A stretch of DNA of 64,000 nt from the NCBI RefSeq assembly GCF_000186865.1, contig NW_008705581.1, forward strand, positions 169,090-233,089. The letters run 5' to 3'. Below, piece after piece: positions 1 to 8,686 of the stretch. The position numbers and the translations under genes are program-made. Positions within the stretch are counted from its first letter, which is position 1. The number at the start of each line of letters is the position of its first letter. The notes below the pieces were generated by a model. The model was not told the origin of the DNA. It saw only the letters and a list, made by a program, of their open reading frames with translations, and searched no databases. The DNA comes from Aureococcus anophagefferens. Taxonomy: Eukaryota > Sar > Pelagophyceae > Pelagomonadales > Pelagomonadaceae.

Positions 1-455
1 CTCCGCGCACCGGCGTCCGCCGCGCCCCGCGCCGTGTCGCCGCCGACGACGGCCAACGGGCCGTAGCCCTGGGCGACGACGAGCTCGAAGAGGGGCGCGC
101 CGGGCCGCTCGGGCGCGATCGCGTCGTCGACGCGGTCGGCCCAGTCGAGGAGCGCGCGCCGCGTCGCGCCGTCGCTCTGGAGCGCCGCGGCGATGTGCCC
201 CACGACCTCCCGGTTCGCCGCGTCCTCGAGCTGCCGCGCCCCGCAGAACTCGTCGGCGACGGCCGCCGGGTCGTCGTCCCACGCGACGGTGAGCACGCTG
301 TTGTCGCCGTTGAGCATGATGCGCACCGCGCGCACCGACGCGTCCCCGTCGACGCTGAAGGAGTTGGCGAGGGCCTGCGACACGTAGTCCTGGCCGGCGG
401 CGCGGGAGACCGCGAGCGCGACGGCGACGGCGCGGAGCAGGCGGAGCGGCGCCAT
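1..455 (-). CDS. Secreted protein of unknown function, C-terminus beyond left edge
   Basis: An open frame starts at the ATG whose A is at 455 and runs leftward off the window, so only the first 151 residues are visible. It begins with a short basic stretch and a hydrophobic run (MAPLRLLRAVAVALAVSRAAG), which looks like a cleavable signal peptide. The following part reads as an ordinary globular protein, with a segment DDPAAVADEFC and a later GYGPLAVVGGD. The acidic DDP..VA.EFC stretch resembles the short PFU-like segments often seen in algal secreted enzymes, but I cannot name the family. The codon use matches neighbouring genes and there is no stop in this frame. The function is unknown and is likely carried by the missing C-terminal part. 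Confidence 0.6.
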   Translation of the reverse strand, partial: MAPLRLLRAVAVALAVSRAAGQDYVSQALANSFSVDGDASVRAVRIMLNGDNSVLTVAWDDDPAAVADEFCGARQLEDAANREVVGHIAAALQSDGATRRALLDWADRVDDAIAPERPGAPLFELVVAQGYGPLAVVGGDTARGAADAGAR

Positions 456-928
456 GTCCACTTGGCGGAGTCGCGGACGTTGGGCGGCGGTCCGGGCGGT
501 CCGGGCGGCGCCGCTCGCCGTAAACCGGTTCGCGGACCCTCGCTGCTGCCCGCGAGCTGAGAATCGGACGACCTGGAGCCTGCTTTGGCGGCGACCTCAG
601 TCGTCCACAGGCGGTCGCAGGCGGAGTCCTCAGCGGCCCGAGATGGAACCGAGTGAGTTGCTGTGCACGAGCCCTTCAAGATTGGCGTGAGTAGGCGCGC
701 GCGCGGGCGCGCCTAGGCCTCCCCTCCAAGGCCTGTCCGTCGTTATCTGGCTGCCCTGGTCCTTGGAGATGGACCGGCGCCGCGGCACGTTCGCCGTCGG
801 CCCGGAGAGGCCCAGGTACTGGCGCAGCTCGTCGTTGCTCAGGCGCGCGACCTGGCCTGAGGCCTTTTCGGCCCGCCGAGGTAATCGGAGCGCCGCGCGG
901 CCGTCTACTCTTCGTGGTTCGAAAAGTC
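456..928. other. Intergenic stretch with a decayed gene-like fragment
   Basis: No convincing complete gene is seen. On the minus strand an open stretch across about 850-610 encodes VARLSNDELRQYLGLSG, preceded by a CAG acceptor-like trinucleotide, and runs to a stop near 640. This could be a lost or unannotated exon. The stretch contains the first copy of a repeat shared with 3846-3950. Confidence 0.4.
676..745. repeat. Dispersed repeat, copy 1
   Basis: This copy shares the 18-mer cttcaagattggcgtgag, a following GC alternation and a block ending cctccaaggcctg with the copy at 3846-3950. The second copy carries about 35 extra bases between the first and second shared blocks. Confidence 0.6.
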
Positions 929-2818
929 CTATATGAAAGGCTTCTGCAGGGACAGGAGGACGCCGTCGATCGCGTCGGCCTTCAGCAACGAGTCGTCGAC
1001 CACGTCGTCGAGGTGGGTCAGCAACGGGTCGTCGGCCGCGTCGCCGAGGTGGGAGAAGGACGGCCAGCTGTCGTCATCCACGTCGCCGAGCCGGGAGAAG
1101 GAGGGCCAGCTGCTGAGGCTCGCGTCGTCGCCGGCCGCCGCTTGGCCCGCGGGGTCGCCGGGCCGGAGGGGCACCTGCGAGATGATGCCCGGCCGGTGGA
1201 CGACGTAGGGGTGCGAGTAGCAGGCCGCGGGCTGGGGCGCGTAGGGCGGCGCGGAGGGCCGCTGGACGACGCCGCCGTCGACGTCGAGGTCGCCGCGGAC
1301 CCGGTAACTTTCTTCGGGTCCCGCGACGTCGTCGTCGCTCGGGAGCGTCCAGAAGCGCGCGTAGGGCTTCATCCGGGGGCTGAACGGGTCGCCCGGCGGC
1401 GCGGCGCGGCGCGCGTGCGCCGGCGGCGGCGCGTCGGAGGGCGCGCGGTCCTGAGAGCGGCGCCGCTTCGGCGCGCCGTCGAAAAAAAGGGAAAGGGGGT
1501 CCGCGCCGCGGCGCTCGTACGGGTACGCGGGGTGGCGGGACCGCGGCGGCGCGCCGTCGAAGAACGCCGGGTGGTGCCCATCGAGGGGGCCGCGCGGCTC
1601 GCTCGTGGCGCGGCCCGCGTACTCCGGGTGGCGCGGCGGCGCCGGCGCGCTGTCGAAGATGTGCCGCGCCACGTCGTTGGGGTCGCGGCCGAGCGCCGGC
1701 GCGCCCTCGAGGGTGCGCCGCCGGGGCTCGTCGGCGGCGCGCGCGGCGCGGAGCGCCTCGGCGCCGTCGGGCCGCGGCGCGCCGCCGCGCCGCGAGTAGG
1801 GGAAGTGCTCCGCGTAATAGGCCGCGAGGCGCGGGGCGTCGTAGCCGTAGCCCGTGCCGCCGTAGGACGCCTCCGCGGGCACGGCGAAGCGCCGCGGCGT
1901 CGGGTAGTCCGCGGGCGGCGGCGGCCGGAACGGGCGGGGGGCCGGGCGCGAACGGGCGGGCCCGACGAAGCGCGCCGCGGCCTCGTCGACGAAGATCTGG
2001 ACGATGCTGCTGCCCTCGAGCGCCTCGCACGCGCCGCCGCGGGTGGGCTTCTTCTCGCAGCGGACGCGCGGGCCTGCGGGCAGCTCCGGCGCCGGCGCCG
2101 GCGGCGCCTCGCCGGGCGCGTCCGGCTTCGGCGACCGGCCGCGGACGACGAGCTTGTACATGCGGCCCGTGAGGCCGTGGGAGACGAGGCGATCCTGCGA
2201 CTCGTCGTAGCCGTCCTCGAGGAGCTCCTTGCGCTCCCGGGACCGGTGCGGCTTCCGCTTGCTCCGCGACATCTTGCAGACGGCGACGCCGATCGTCGGG
2301 TGCTCCTCGAGCCAGTGGACGTAGGAGTTGACCACCGACTGGAACGTCACGGGCACCGGGCGCACGAGGCCCTGGGCCGTCGCGGGCACCTGCGCCGCGC
2401 CCGGCGCCGCGAGCCGGCGCGGGCCGTCCGCCTTGGGCCGCTTCCGCACGACGTAGCACGCGGCCGCGCTCGCTTCGGCGGGCGACGCCGTGTCCCGCAT
2501 GGGCAGCGCCGCGAGGCGCGCGTCGCGGCCGCGCTCGGCGCGCAGGAGCGCGAACGCCTGCGCGGGCGACAGCCAGCGGCTCCGCGCGGCCACGGCCTCG
2601 AGCGCGTCGTCGACGTCGTCCCACGGCGCGCCGGGCGCGCGCCGCGCCGCCGACACCGGCGCCGGGGCCGGGGCGGGCGGGCCCTTCTCCGCCTTCTCCG
2701 GCGCCTCGGCGGCCGTCGGGCACGCCGCCTTCTCGCAGCCCTGCTCCGCCTTCTCCGCCGCCTGCGCTTCCAGGAGCGCCCGCAGCTCCCGCCCGAGCCA
2801 CCACTCGTCGCCGCCCAT
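929..2818 (-). CDS. Hypothetical low-complexity protein, possible nuclear regulator
   Basis: This frame encodes 629 residues from the ATG at 2818. The frame stays open upstream to 3391, but that part covers a GC-rich repeat and reads as non-coding. The product is rich in Ala, Pro and Arg. Its most structured part lies near residues 150-230, around SVVNSYVHWLEEHPTIGVAVCKM, followed by a basic stretch SRSKRKPHRSRERK that could act as a nuclear signal. The middle holds many short Arg/Pro/Tyr-rich repeats of the type FDGAP-x-RRR and RHP-x-Y. The C-terminus has tandem acidic-hydrophobic repeats, (S)WPSFS-RLGDVDDD and WPSFS-HLGDAADD, which look like activation-domain repeats. I do not recognise a family. 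A regulatory role is only a guess from composition. Confidence 0.55.
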   Translation of the reverse strand: MGGDEWWLGRELRALLEAQAAEKAEQGCEKAACPTAAEAPEKAEKGPPAPAPAPVSAARRAPGAPWDDVDDALEAVAARSRWLSPAQAFALLRAERGRDARLAALPMRDTASPAEASAAACYVVRKRPKADGPRRLAAPGAAQVPATAQGLVRPVPVTFQSVVNSYVHWLEEHPTIGVAVCKMSRSKRKPHRSRERKELLEDGYDESQDRLVSHGLTGRMYKLVVRGRSPKPDAPGEAPPAPAPELPAGPRVRCEKKPTRGGACEALEGSSIVQIFVDEAAARFVGPARSRPAPRPFRPPPPADYPTPRRFAVPAEASYGGTGYGYDAPRLAAYYAEHFPYSRRGGAPRPDGAEALRAARAADEPRRRTLEGAPALGRDPNDVARHIFDSAPAPPRHPEYAGRATSEPRGPLDGHHPAFFDGAPPRSRHPAYPYERRGADPLSLFFDGAPKRRRSQDRAPSDAPPPAHARRAAPPGDPFSPRMKPYARFWTLPSDDDVAGPEESYRVRGDLDVDGGVVQRPSAPPYAPQPAACYSHPYVVHRPGIISQVPLRPGDPAGQAAAGDDASLSSWPSFSRLGDVDDDSWPSFSHLGDAADDPLLTHLDDVVDDSLLKADAIDGVLLSLQKPFI

Positions 2819-3462
2819 CCCCGCCCCTTGCAGCCCGACGGGGGGGCTGCAGGGCCCCGCCACCTGCAGCCCGACAGGGGGGCTTAGTGTCCTCCGCTTG
2901 TGCCTTCTCGAGGGATTGCCTTCTCGACTTCCAGACCAAAGGCCTAGAAGCAGTATCGACCGTCGCGAGCCTGTCGCGCACCACCGGCTACGGCTGCGAA
3001 TGAGCCGTCGTTGAACAAGCACATCTATGAAGCAATGATGCAGTAATCCGTAGCTAAGAGACGGTGTATCGTGCGAGCATTTCAGCGGCCGATGATGGAA
3101 TCTCCACCTTAGAGGACCCCGCGCTCCTCGAATATGCAGCGACGTGCAACGATCCCAGTGGATTTGAGGTCCGCAAACATGTGGGTGAGGCACATGAAAA
3201 GACGCGACATCCGGACGATTGCGAGGCGACGCAAACGGGCAGCCCCAGGGGGTGGAATGGGGCGGGGCAGCTTCCCCCGACCCGATTTTCGTTCCCCTTC
3301 GAGTCACAGAGCGTCGGGAATCGTTCGTTATGAGGGCGATCAGATGCCCTCGCGGCAGCTCTTCGGCTCGAGCGGATTTGATCGAGATCACCTGACCGCC
3401 TCCGGGAGGCGCGCGGCGCCGCCGGCGACACGGTGCTCACCGCGCAATGCATGAGGCGTTCG

Positions 3463-3548
3463 GTGCGTTAGGACCGAGACAGTGCCCTCGGGAACATCAT
3501 TCCAGGGGGTGTCTCTTCGAAGTCTAACGCACAGCTCGACCCCTGGAA
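3463..3548. repeat. Two interleaved 9-bp inverted repeats
   Basis: Arm A gtgcgttag (3463-3471) pairs with ctaacgcac (3524-3532). Arm B ttccagggg (3500-3508) pairs with cccctggaa (3540-3548). The order A-B-A'-B' is that of an H-type pseudoknot, though it could be chance in GC-rich DNA. Confidence 0.35.
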
Positions 3549-3845
3549 CTAAGTTGGGCCCCTCGTCGGTCGCCCCCCACCGTTAATGGCCGTTCTCGTC
3601 ATCCACGGGCTGTCCCGACGCGAACTAAGTTGCTCGCCTTCGACCGATGGTCTTTCCCGAGCGACTCGCAGCCGGGCCCGAGGCGCGGCAAGGTCCACAG
3701 ACCGAGCGCCGCGCCAAGTCCTGGAACCGCTGCATCGCGCGTCCGAGCCCGGAGCGAGGCGATGCCGTGACGTAAAAACTTCACGGCTTCGCTGCTCTTT
3801 GAACCGGTCAACTTTAGCTTAGCCGGCAGTGGATCGTCGACAGCT

Positions 3846-3950
3846 CTTCAAGATTGGCGTGAGAGGCATCGAGAAGTGCGTCAAGCTCCTGAGTGAGCGC
3901 GCGCGCGCGGGGGGGGGCGCCTAGCCCCCCCCTCCAAGGCCTGCGCCGCC
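3846..3950. repeat. Dispersed repeat, copy 2
   Basis: This copy matches 676-745 in its two ends. On the minus strand it reads as an exon-like piece after a CTCAG acceptor: ELDALLDASHANLEEL, then a stop near 3820. The equivalent piece in copy 1 reads APTHANLEGLVHSNS. The pair may therefore be duplicated remains of the 3' end of one gene. Confidence 0.5.
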
Positions 3951-4002
3951 TGTCCGACTCGACGATCGCGAAACGCGAGTCGTATCTCCATCTTACCCGC
4001 CG

Positions 4003-4851
4003 TCAGGACGCGTGGAGCTCGATGGCCTTGTACGGGTGCCTGGGCTTGGGCGCGCCGAAGCAGCAGCAGCAGCACTCGTCGTCGTCGTCGTCGTCGTCGT
4101 CGTCCGCGCTGTCGTCGTCGTCGTAGCCGCCGTCGGAGCCGCCGTCGTCGTCCGCGGCGTGCTCCCGTGGTCGTCGTTCGACGACGGTCGTCGTCGGGCG
4201 CCGCGCCGGGACTTCTCCGCGAGGCGACGGGGCCGGGGCGGTCGTCGTCCGCGGCGTCGGATCGTTGGGATCCGGCCGGAGCTCGTGCGCCCAGGCGGAC
4301 GCGCCGGTCGCCGGGTCGTAAAAGTAGTCGTAGCCCGAGTCCGGGTCCGTCGCGCGGACCCAGCCGCCGCCGCGTTCCGCGCCACCGCCCTCGCCGCGTT
4401 CCGCGCCGCCGCCCTCGCCCGCGCCGCGCCGGTCCGGCGACGGCGGCGGCTGCGCGTCGACCATGCGGAGCCGCTCGAGCTGGCCGGCCCACGTCGACGA
4501 AACCGACGCGCTCGAAGCCGGCTCCGCCGGGCGCGGCTCCACGGCGTGCAGCGGCGACGGCGTCGCTTCGCGCCCAGCCCGCCGCAATTCATCCGGGCGC
4601 GGCTCCACGGCGTGCAGCGGCGACGGCGTCGCTTCGCGCCCGGCCCGCCGCAATTCGTCCTCCAGCGCTTCGAGCATCGATTCGTCCTCGCCCAGGTCGC
4701 CGACGAGGAGGTGCCGGTTGTCGCGCAGCCACGCGAGGTCCGCGTCGGGCGCTTCGCCGGCCTCCATGCCGCGGGGCGGCGCGGGGGGCTGCCTCCAGTT
4801 CACTGCAAGCAGTTGAAGCTTCATAAGTGCCCAAAAATCGCCACTGGCCAA
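4003..4851 (-). CDS. WW-domain protein with internal duplication
   Basis: The frame encodes 282 residues from the first ATG at 4851; a later Met (MEAGEAPD) is also possible. The middle contains a WW-like module near residues 160-190: GGWVRATDPDSGYDYFYDP, then a second Trp in ASAWAHE. WW domains bind proline-rich or phospho-Ser/Thr-Pro peptides. Two perfect 22-residue repeats (DELRRAGREATPSPLHAVEP plus RP) stand before it, caused by a 66-bp duplication. The C-terminus has an acidic run of Asp followed by five Cys (ECCCCCFGAP), a possible acylation site. The gene is divergent from NF-YC, with about 70 bp between start codons, so the two probably share a promoter region. Partner and pathway are unknown. 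Confidence 0.65.
   Translation of the reverse strand: MASGDFWALMKLQLLAVNWRQPPAPPRGMEAGEAPDADLAWLRDNRHLLVGDLGEDESMLEALEDELRRAGREATPSPLHAVEPRPDELRRAGREATPSPLHAVEPRPAEPASSASVSSTWAGQLERLRMVDAQPPPSPDRRGAGEGGGAERGEGGGAERGGGWVRATDPDSGYDYFYDPATGASAWAHELRPDPNDPTPRTTTAPAPSPRGEVPARRPTTTVVERRPREHAADDDGGSDGGYDDDDSADDDDDDDDDECCCCCFGAPKPRHPYKAIELHAS
4529..4660 (-). repeat. 66-bp tandem duplication in coding sequence
   Basis: Two adjacent copies, about 4529-4594 and 4595-4660, differ at only a few bases and encode two identical 22-residue units. The few differences indicate a recent duplication. Confidence 0.75.
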
Positions 4852-4920
4852 TCATAGCAGCCGAACTGCACCGTGCGCGCCGTCCGAGGGCACGGCCGAA
4901 CGCGCCGTCCGAGGCGCGCC

Positions 4921-5562
4921 ATGGACGACGCCCTCGTCACCCGCCTCTTCGAGGAGACGACCAAGGCCCTCACGGAGGCCCCGTCGGTCGACATCCGCGA
5001 GCTCGAGCTGCCGCTGGCGCGCATCAAGCGCATCATGAAGCTCGAGGACGAGGTCCAGTCGCAGCTCGACGGCCGCAAGAACATGATGGTGAGCTCCGAG
5101 GCGCCCGTCGTCTTCGCCAAGGCCTGCGAGCTCTTCATCCGCGAGATCACGACGCGCGCCTGGACCTGCACCGAGGTGCGCCGCGCGCCGCGCGCGCGCG
5201 CCGCCGCCGCTCTCACCCCCCCCCCCCGGGGCCCGCAGGAGAACAAGCGGCGGACGCTCCAGCGCTCGGACGTGGCGACGGCCGTGGGCAAGTGCGACAT
5301 GTACGACTTCCTCATCGACGTCGTGCCGCGAGACGTCGGCGGCTCGGCGAGCGACGACCCCGCGGCCGCCGCCGCCGCGGGGCCGCCCGGCGCCGCCGAC
5401 GGGCTGAGCCCGGACGAGCAGGCGAAACAGATCCAGAACTACATGTGGCAGCAGCAGATCGCCGCGCACATGTTCTACGCGCAGCAGGGCGCCGGCGCGG
5501 CCGCGCCCGAGGGCGACGACTCGCGGAAGCGGAAGGCGCCCGACGACGCGGCCTCCGACTGA
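4921..5562 (+). CDS. NFYC: NF-YC, CCAAT-binding factor histone-fold subunit
   Basis: Two exons, 4921-5175 and 5239-5562, give 192 residues. The histone fold begins [16 protein letters not shown] and continues [20 protein letters not shown], then [19 protein letters not shown] across the splice junction and [14 protein letters not shown]. This is the NF-YC pattern (in yeast HAP5). NF-YC pairs with NF-YB, and with NF-YA binds CCAAT boxes in nuclear promoters. The fold carries about ten extra residues ([13 protein letters not shown]) in the first loop compared with plant and animal homologues as I remember them. The C-terminus is Ala/Gln-rich, as expected for an activation region, and ends with a basic SRKRKAP stretch. 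The frame and the family sequence agree at the junction, so confidence is high. Confidence 0.92.
   Translation: MDDALVTRLFEETTKALTEAPSVDIRELELPLARIKRIMKLEDEVQSQLDGRKNMMVSSEAPVVFAKACELFIREITTRAWTCTEVRRAPRARAAAALTPPPRGPQENKRRTLQRSDVATAVGKCDMYDFLIDVVPRDVGGSASDDPAAAAAAGPPGAADGLSPDEQAKQIQNYMWQQQIAAHMFYAQQGAGAAAPEGDDSRKRKAPDDAASD
5176..5238 (+). other. Conventional 63-bp intron in NF-YC
   Basis: The intron starts GTGCGCC after codon GAG and ends CCGCAG. It contains an in-frame readable sequence but the family alignment ([10 protein letters not shown]) requires its removal. It has no target duplication or terminal repeats, unlike the introners below. Confidence 0.85.
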
Positions 5563-5695
5563 GCGCGCGCTCGTTCGGCGTTTTTTAAGCGGGCCGGCGC
5601 GCCCGCGTCGTCGCTTCGATCGATTAGAAGCGGCGCGGGGGCGGGGGCTATGGGGACGTCGGGGGCGGAGGGGCGGCGGCGCGCCGGCGGCGGGC

Positions 5696-7624
5696 TCAGT
5701 TGGACGCGAGGCCGAGGGGCTGGGCGACCATGTTGTAGACGACCTCCTTGGCGATCTTCTTGGAGATGGACTTGGCGTCGACGTCGCCGTCCCACCAGCC
5801 GTCGGTGCGCATCTGCTTGGCCGCGTTGAGGAGCGCGGTCTTGACCGCGTCGTACTGCGCGAGCGTGAAGTCGAGGCTGAAGAGGCAGCGGCCCGTGCCG
5901 ACCCACGACAGCGCGAGGCCCTCCGCGCGGAGGTAGTACTGGAACATCCAGTGGTAGCGGCCCGGCTGCGTGAAGAGCACGGTCCAGACCGTCGTGAGGT
6001 TGTCGACGCGCATGGGCAGGTTCTCTGCGGCCAGGGCGACGTTGACGTCGTGGACCCACGCGTCGGTCCGAGCCGTCGCGTCCGCGTAGGCGGCGATCGT
6101 CGCCGGCGTCTGGACCCAGGCCAGGAACTCGGCCATGGTCGCGAGGGTCAGCGGCGCCGCGGAGAAGGTGCCGATGACGTAGGCGACGCGGACGGGCTTC
6201 GCCTCGTCGAAGCGCTTCATGAGCCGCGCGGGCCCGCAGACGACGCCGTTGGCCAGGCCGCCGCCCAACGTCTTGCCGTAGACGACGACGTCGGCGTCGA
6301 CGCCGTAGTACTCCTGGGCGCCGCCGGGCGCCATGCGGAAGCCCGTGTAGACCTCGTCGAAGAGCAGGGGCACGTCGCTCGCGTTGCAGACCTTCTTGAG
6401 CTGGTGGAGCCAGGCGCGGTAGGCGTTGCCCTTCTCCGCCGTGGACCGCACCTTGGCGTCCAGGAGCACGAGATCGCTCGGCGGCGGCGACCCCGGGTTG
6501 AGGCCCTGGAGCGGGCTCACGCAGACGCACGCGATCTCGTCCGCGCGCGCGGCGATGCAGCGGAGCGCGGCCGGGCTCATGTCGTTGAGGTAGAGCACGT
6601 CCGAATTGGCGCGCTCGCTGCCCGGGCCGGGCTGGACGCCGTCCCACCAGCCGTGGTACGCGCCCGCGAACTGCACGATCAACTTCCGGCCCGTGTTGAA
6701 GCGGCAGAGCCGCACGGCGCACATGACGGCCTCCGTGCCCGACATGTGGAAGCTCACCTCCTCCTTGTTCGCGATCTTCTTCAGCGCCGGGAGCACGTCG
6801 GAGATGATCGGGTGCACGGGGCCGAGCACGTTCGGGCCGAGGTCCTTGACGCGGCTCCACGCGCGGTCCACGAAGCCCTTGTAGGCGTCGTAGCCGCAGA
6901 CGTTGACGCCGTAGGAGCCGGACACGTCGATGGCCCGCCCGCCGTCGACGTCGACGAGCACCGGGCCCTCGGACGACTGCGTGATGGAGGCGACGCGGTA
7001 GCGGGCCCGCGTCTCCTTCTGGAACTGGAAGGGCACGCGGTTCGTGTCCGTGAAGCGGATGTCGCTCAGGCCCGCGACGAGCGTGTCGTTGAGCTGCTTC
7101 GCCTTGGCGCCCATGAGCGCGTCGAAGCGCTGCGCGAGCGCCTACGCGCGAGAGGTTCGCGGCGAATCTCGAAAAAGTTTCCGCGCGAGGACGCGGCGGA
7201 AGCGGACGTTGGCGCCCTTCTCGCGGCGCGCGGCGATGGCGTCGCTGCAGCCGTCGGAGTTGAAGTAGGCCTTGCCCGTGAACGAGTAGGACCGGAGCAG
7301 CGGCGCCGAGAGGCGGCTTCCGTAGGGGATCGGCGACATGCACATCAGCGTCAGCACCTGCGGCGGAGCGCGCGGTTCCGGCCACCGGTCGATGGATGGC
7401 GGCGCGCGTCCGAAAGCACGGGTACGTCCGGGCGGCGCCGACGCGGCCGCGCGGCCGCCGGGGGCCGCGGCGACCATCGCCGGCGCCTGCTTGTGTGCGA
7501 CGCCGGTGTGTGCGCGGCGGTAGACGTAGCGCAGGGCGCAGTAGCTCGCGTAGGCCGCGGCGACCACCGTCGCCGCGGCCTGCGGCGTCGTCATGCCGGC
7601 GACGAGCGCAGAAATCTCGAGCAT
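5696..7624 (-). CDS. Class-III PLP aminotransferase, glutamate-1-semialdehyde aminomutase-like
   Basis: Exon 1 is 7193-7624 and exon 2 is 5696-7141, joined in phase 0 to give 625 residues (an upstream Met at 7639 adds five). The catalytic part is a class-III aminotransferase: substrate-side HMSGTEAVMCAVRLCR, AYHGWWDG, the PLP aspartate in LLFDEVYTGFR, and the PLP lysine in VVYGKTLGGGLANGV. This order fits glutamate-1-semialdehyde aminomutase and the related aminotransferase domains of polyketide and peptide synthases; it lacks an obvious plastid precursor region. The N-terminus instead carries a hydrophobic segment (about residues 5-35) and about 90 residues of linker. The substrate is therefore uncertain. 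The gene is divergent from the insertase gene, with 106 bp between starts. Confidence 0.8.
7142..7192 (-). other. Short 51-bp intron in the aminotransferase gene
   Basis: On the minus strand the intron runs from GTCCTC to CGTAG. It contains an in-frame stop, and removing it joins ...RREKGANVRFRR to ALAQRFDALMGAK in phase 0. No introner ends or target duplication are present. Confidence 0.7.
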
Positions 7625-7730
7625 CGCGCTCAGCGGCAAATTTGAGCGCGCCAGCTCGAGCCGTCGAAGAGCAAAGCAGGCTGGCGTGGACTGCTCGTTG
7701 AACAGATGCTGAACTCAGTTTTGCCTCAGC

Positions 7731-8678
7731 ATGAGCATGATGAGCATGGCCTCGAGGCTGGCGCTGCCGGCGCTGCGCCAGCCAGGTGTTATGGCCTCTT
7801 CGCACCAGCCGGCGCTGTCGGCGCTGCGCCAGCCGGGCCTGCTGCGCCATCCGCAGCTACCGCAGCGCCGCGGCATCGTCGCCGAAGCGGCGCAGCTCAT
7901 GTGCGCCGCGCAGGAAGCGACCCAGCTGCCCTGGTGGGCGACGATCACCACGACAACAATCGCCGCGCGGCTCGCGCTGACGCCAACAACGGTCCTCGCG
8001 CGGCGCGCGGGGCGGCGGCTCGCCGTCGCGGCGCCGCACGCGAGACGGCTCACGCAGCTCGCCGTCGAGAGCATCAAGGCGAACCCCGCGGGGAGAGTCG
8101 AAGCGGCTCGCCTCTACGCCACGGGCCTCCACGGCCTCCTGAGGCTCCACCGCGCGAACCCGCTGCTCGTCGCCCTGCCGCCCGTCGCGACGCTGCCGAC
8201 GCTGGTGACGCTGGCGCTCGCCGTGCGCGAGCTGCCGCCGGCGGCGGGCGGCGCGTACGCGGCGGGCGGCGCGCTGTGGTTTCCGGATCTCGCAGCGAGC
8301 GACCCGACGCTCGTCCTCCCGGCGCTCGCCGTCGGCGCGGCCTACGCGAACCTCGAGCGCGCCCTCGGCGGGCGGCCGCCGGCGGACGCGCCCGCGGCGG
8401 AGGACGCGCCGGCGGAGCCGCGCGGCGACCGGCGACGGAAGCGGCGCCGCGGCCGCGCGCCGGCCGCCGCGGACGCGGCGGCGCCGCCGCCGCGACGGGG
8501 CCCGTCGCTCGCGGCCGTCGCGAAGAACGTCGGCCAGCTCGCGCTCATCGCCGCGGTGCCGCTGACGGCGCAGCTGCCCGCGGGCTTCTGCGTGTTTTGG
8601 CTCTCGTCGACGGCGTTCACGGCGACCCAGGGCGAGGTGCTCCGCCGCCTCGACGCGGCGCCGGTGCGCCCCCCGTAG
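7731..8678 (+). CDS. OXA1/COX18/YidC-family membrane insertase, mitochondrial
   Basis: The frame encodes 315 residues. The N-terminus is basic with short repeats (PALRQPG twice), suitable for a mitochondrial presequence. The insertase signature is LPWWATITTTTIAARLALTP for the first core helix, followed by helices around residues 135-200 and a last one, PAGFCVFWLSSTAFTATQ. This combination is characteristic of OXA1 and COX18 proteins, which insert respiratory-chain subunits into the inner mitochondrial membrane. A basic loop (DRRRKRRRGRA) replaces the longer matrix loop of OXA1, and no ribosome-binding C-terminal tail is present. That makes COX18-type more likely than OXA1. An Alb3 plastid function is less likely. 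Its stop lies only 8 bp from the stop of the convergent PHD gene. Confidence 0.78.
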   Translation: MSMMSMASRLALPALRQPGVMASSHQPALSALRQPGLLRHPQLPQRRGIVAEAAQLMCAAQEATQLPWWATITTTTIAARLALTPTTVLARRAGRRLAVAAPHARRLTQLAVESIKANPAGRVEAARLYATGLHGLLRLHRANPLLVALPPVATLPTLVTLALAVRELPPAAGGAYAAGGALWFPDLAASDPTLVLPALAVGAAYANLERALGGRPPADAPAAEDAPAEPRGDRRRKRRRGRAPAAADAAAPPPRRGPSLAAVAKNVGQLALIAAVPLTAQLPAGFCVFWLSSTAFTATQGEVLRRLDAAPVRPP

Positions 8679-8686
8679 CTATGGGC

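Larger units (their letters stand above)
2819..4002. other. Long gene-poor stretch with repeats
   Basis: About 1.2 kb without a supported gene. It begins with two copies of a GC-rich unit (around 2830-2850 and 2863-2884, core ctgcagcccgac). It then has a less GC-rich part to about 3330. From 3460 to 3550 it holds two interleaved inverted repeats. The right end carries the second copy of the dispersed repeat. All open frames here are short and have no recognisable composition. Confidence 0.5.
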
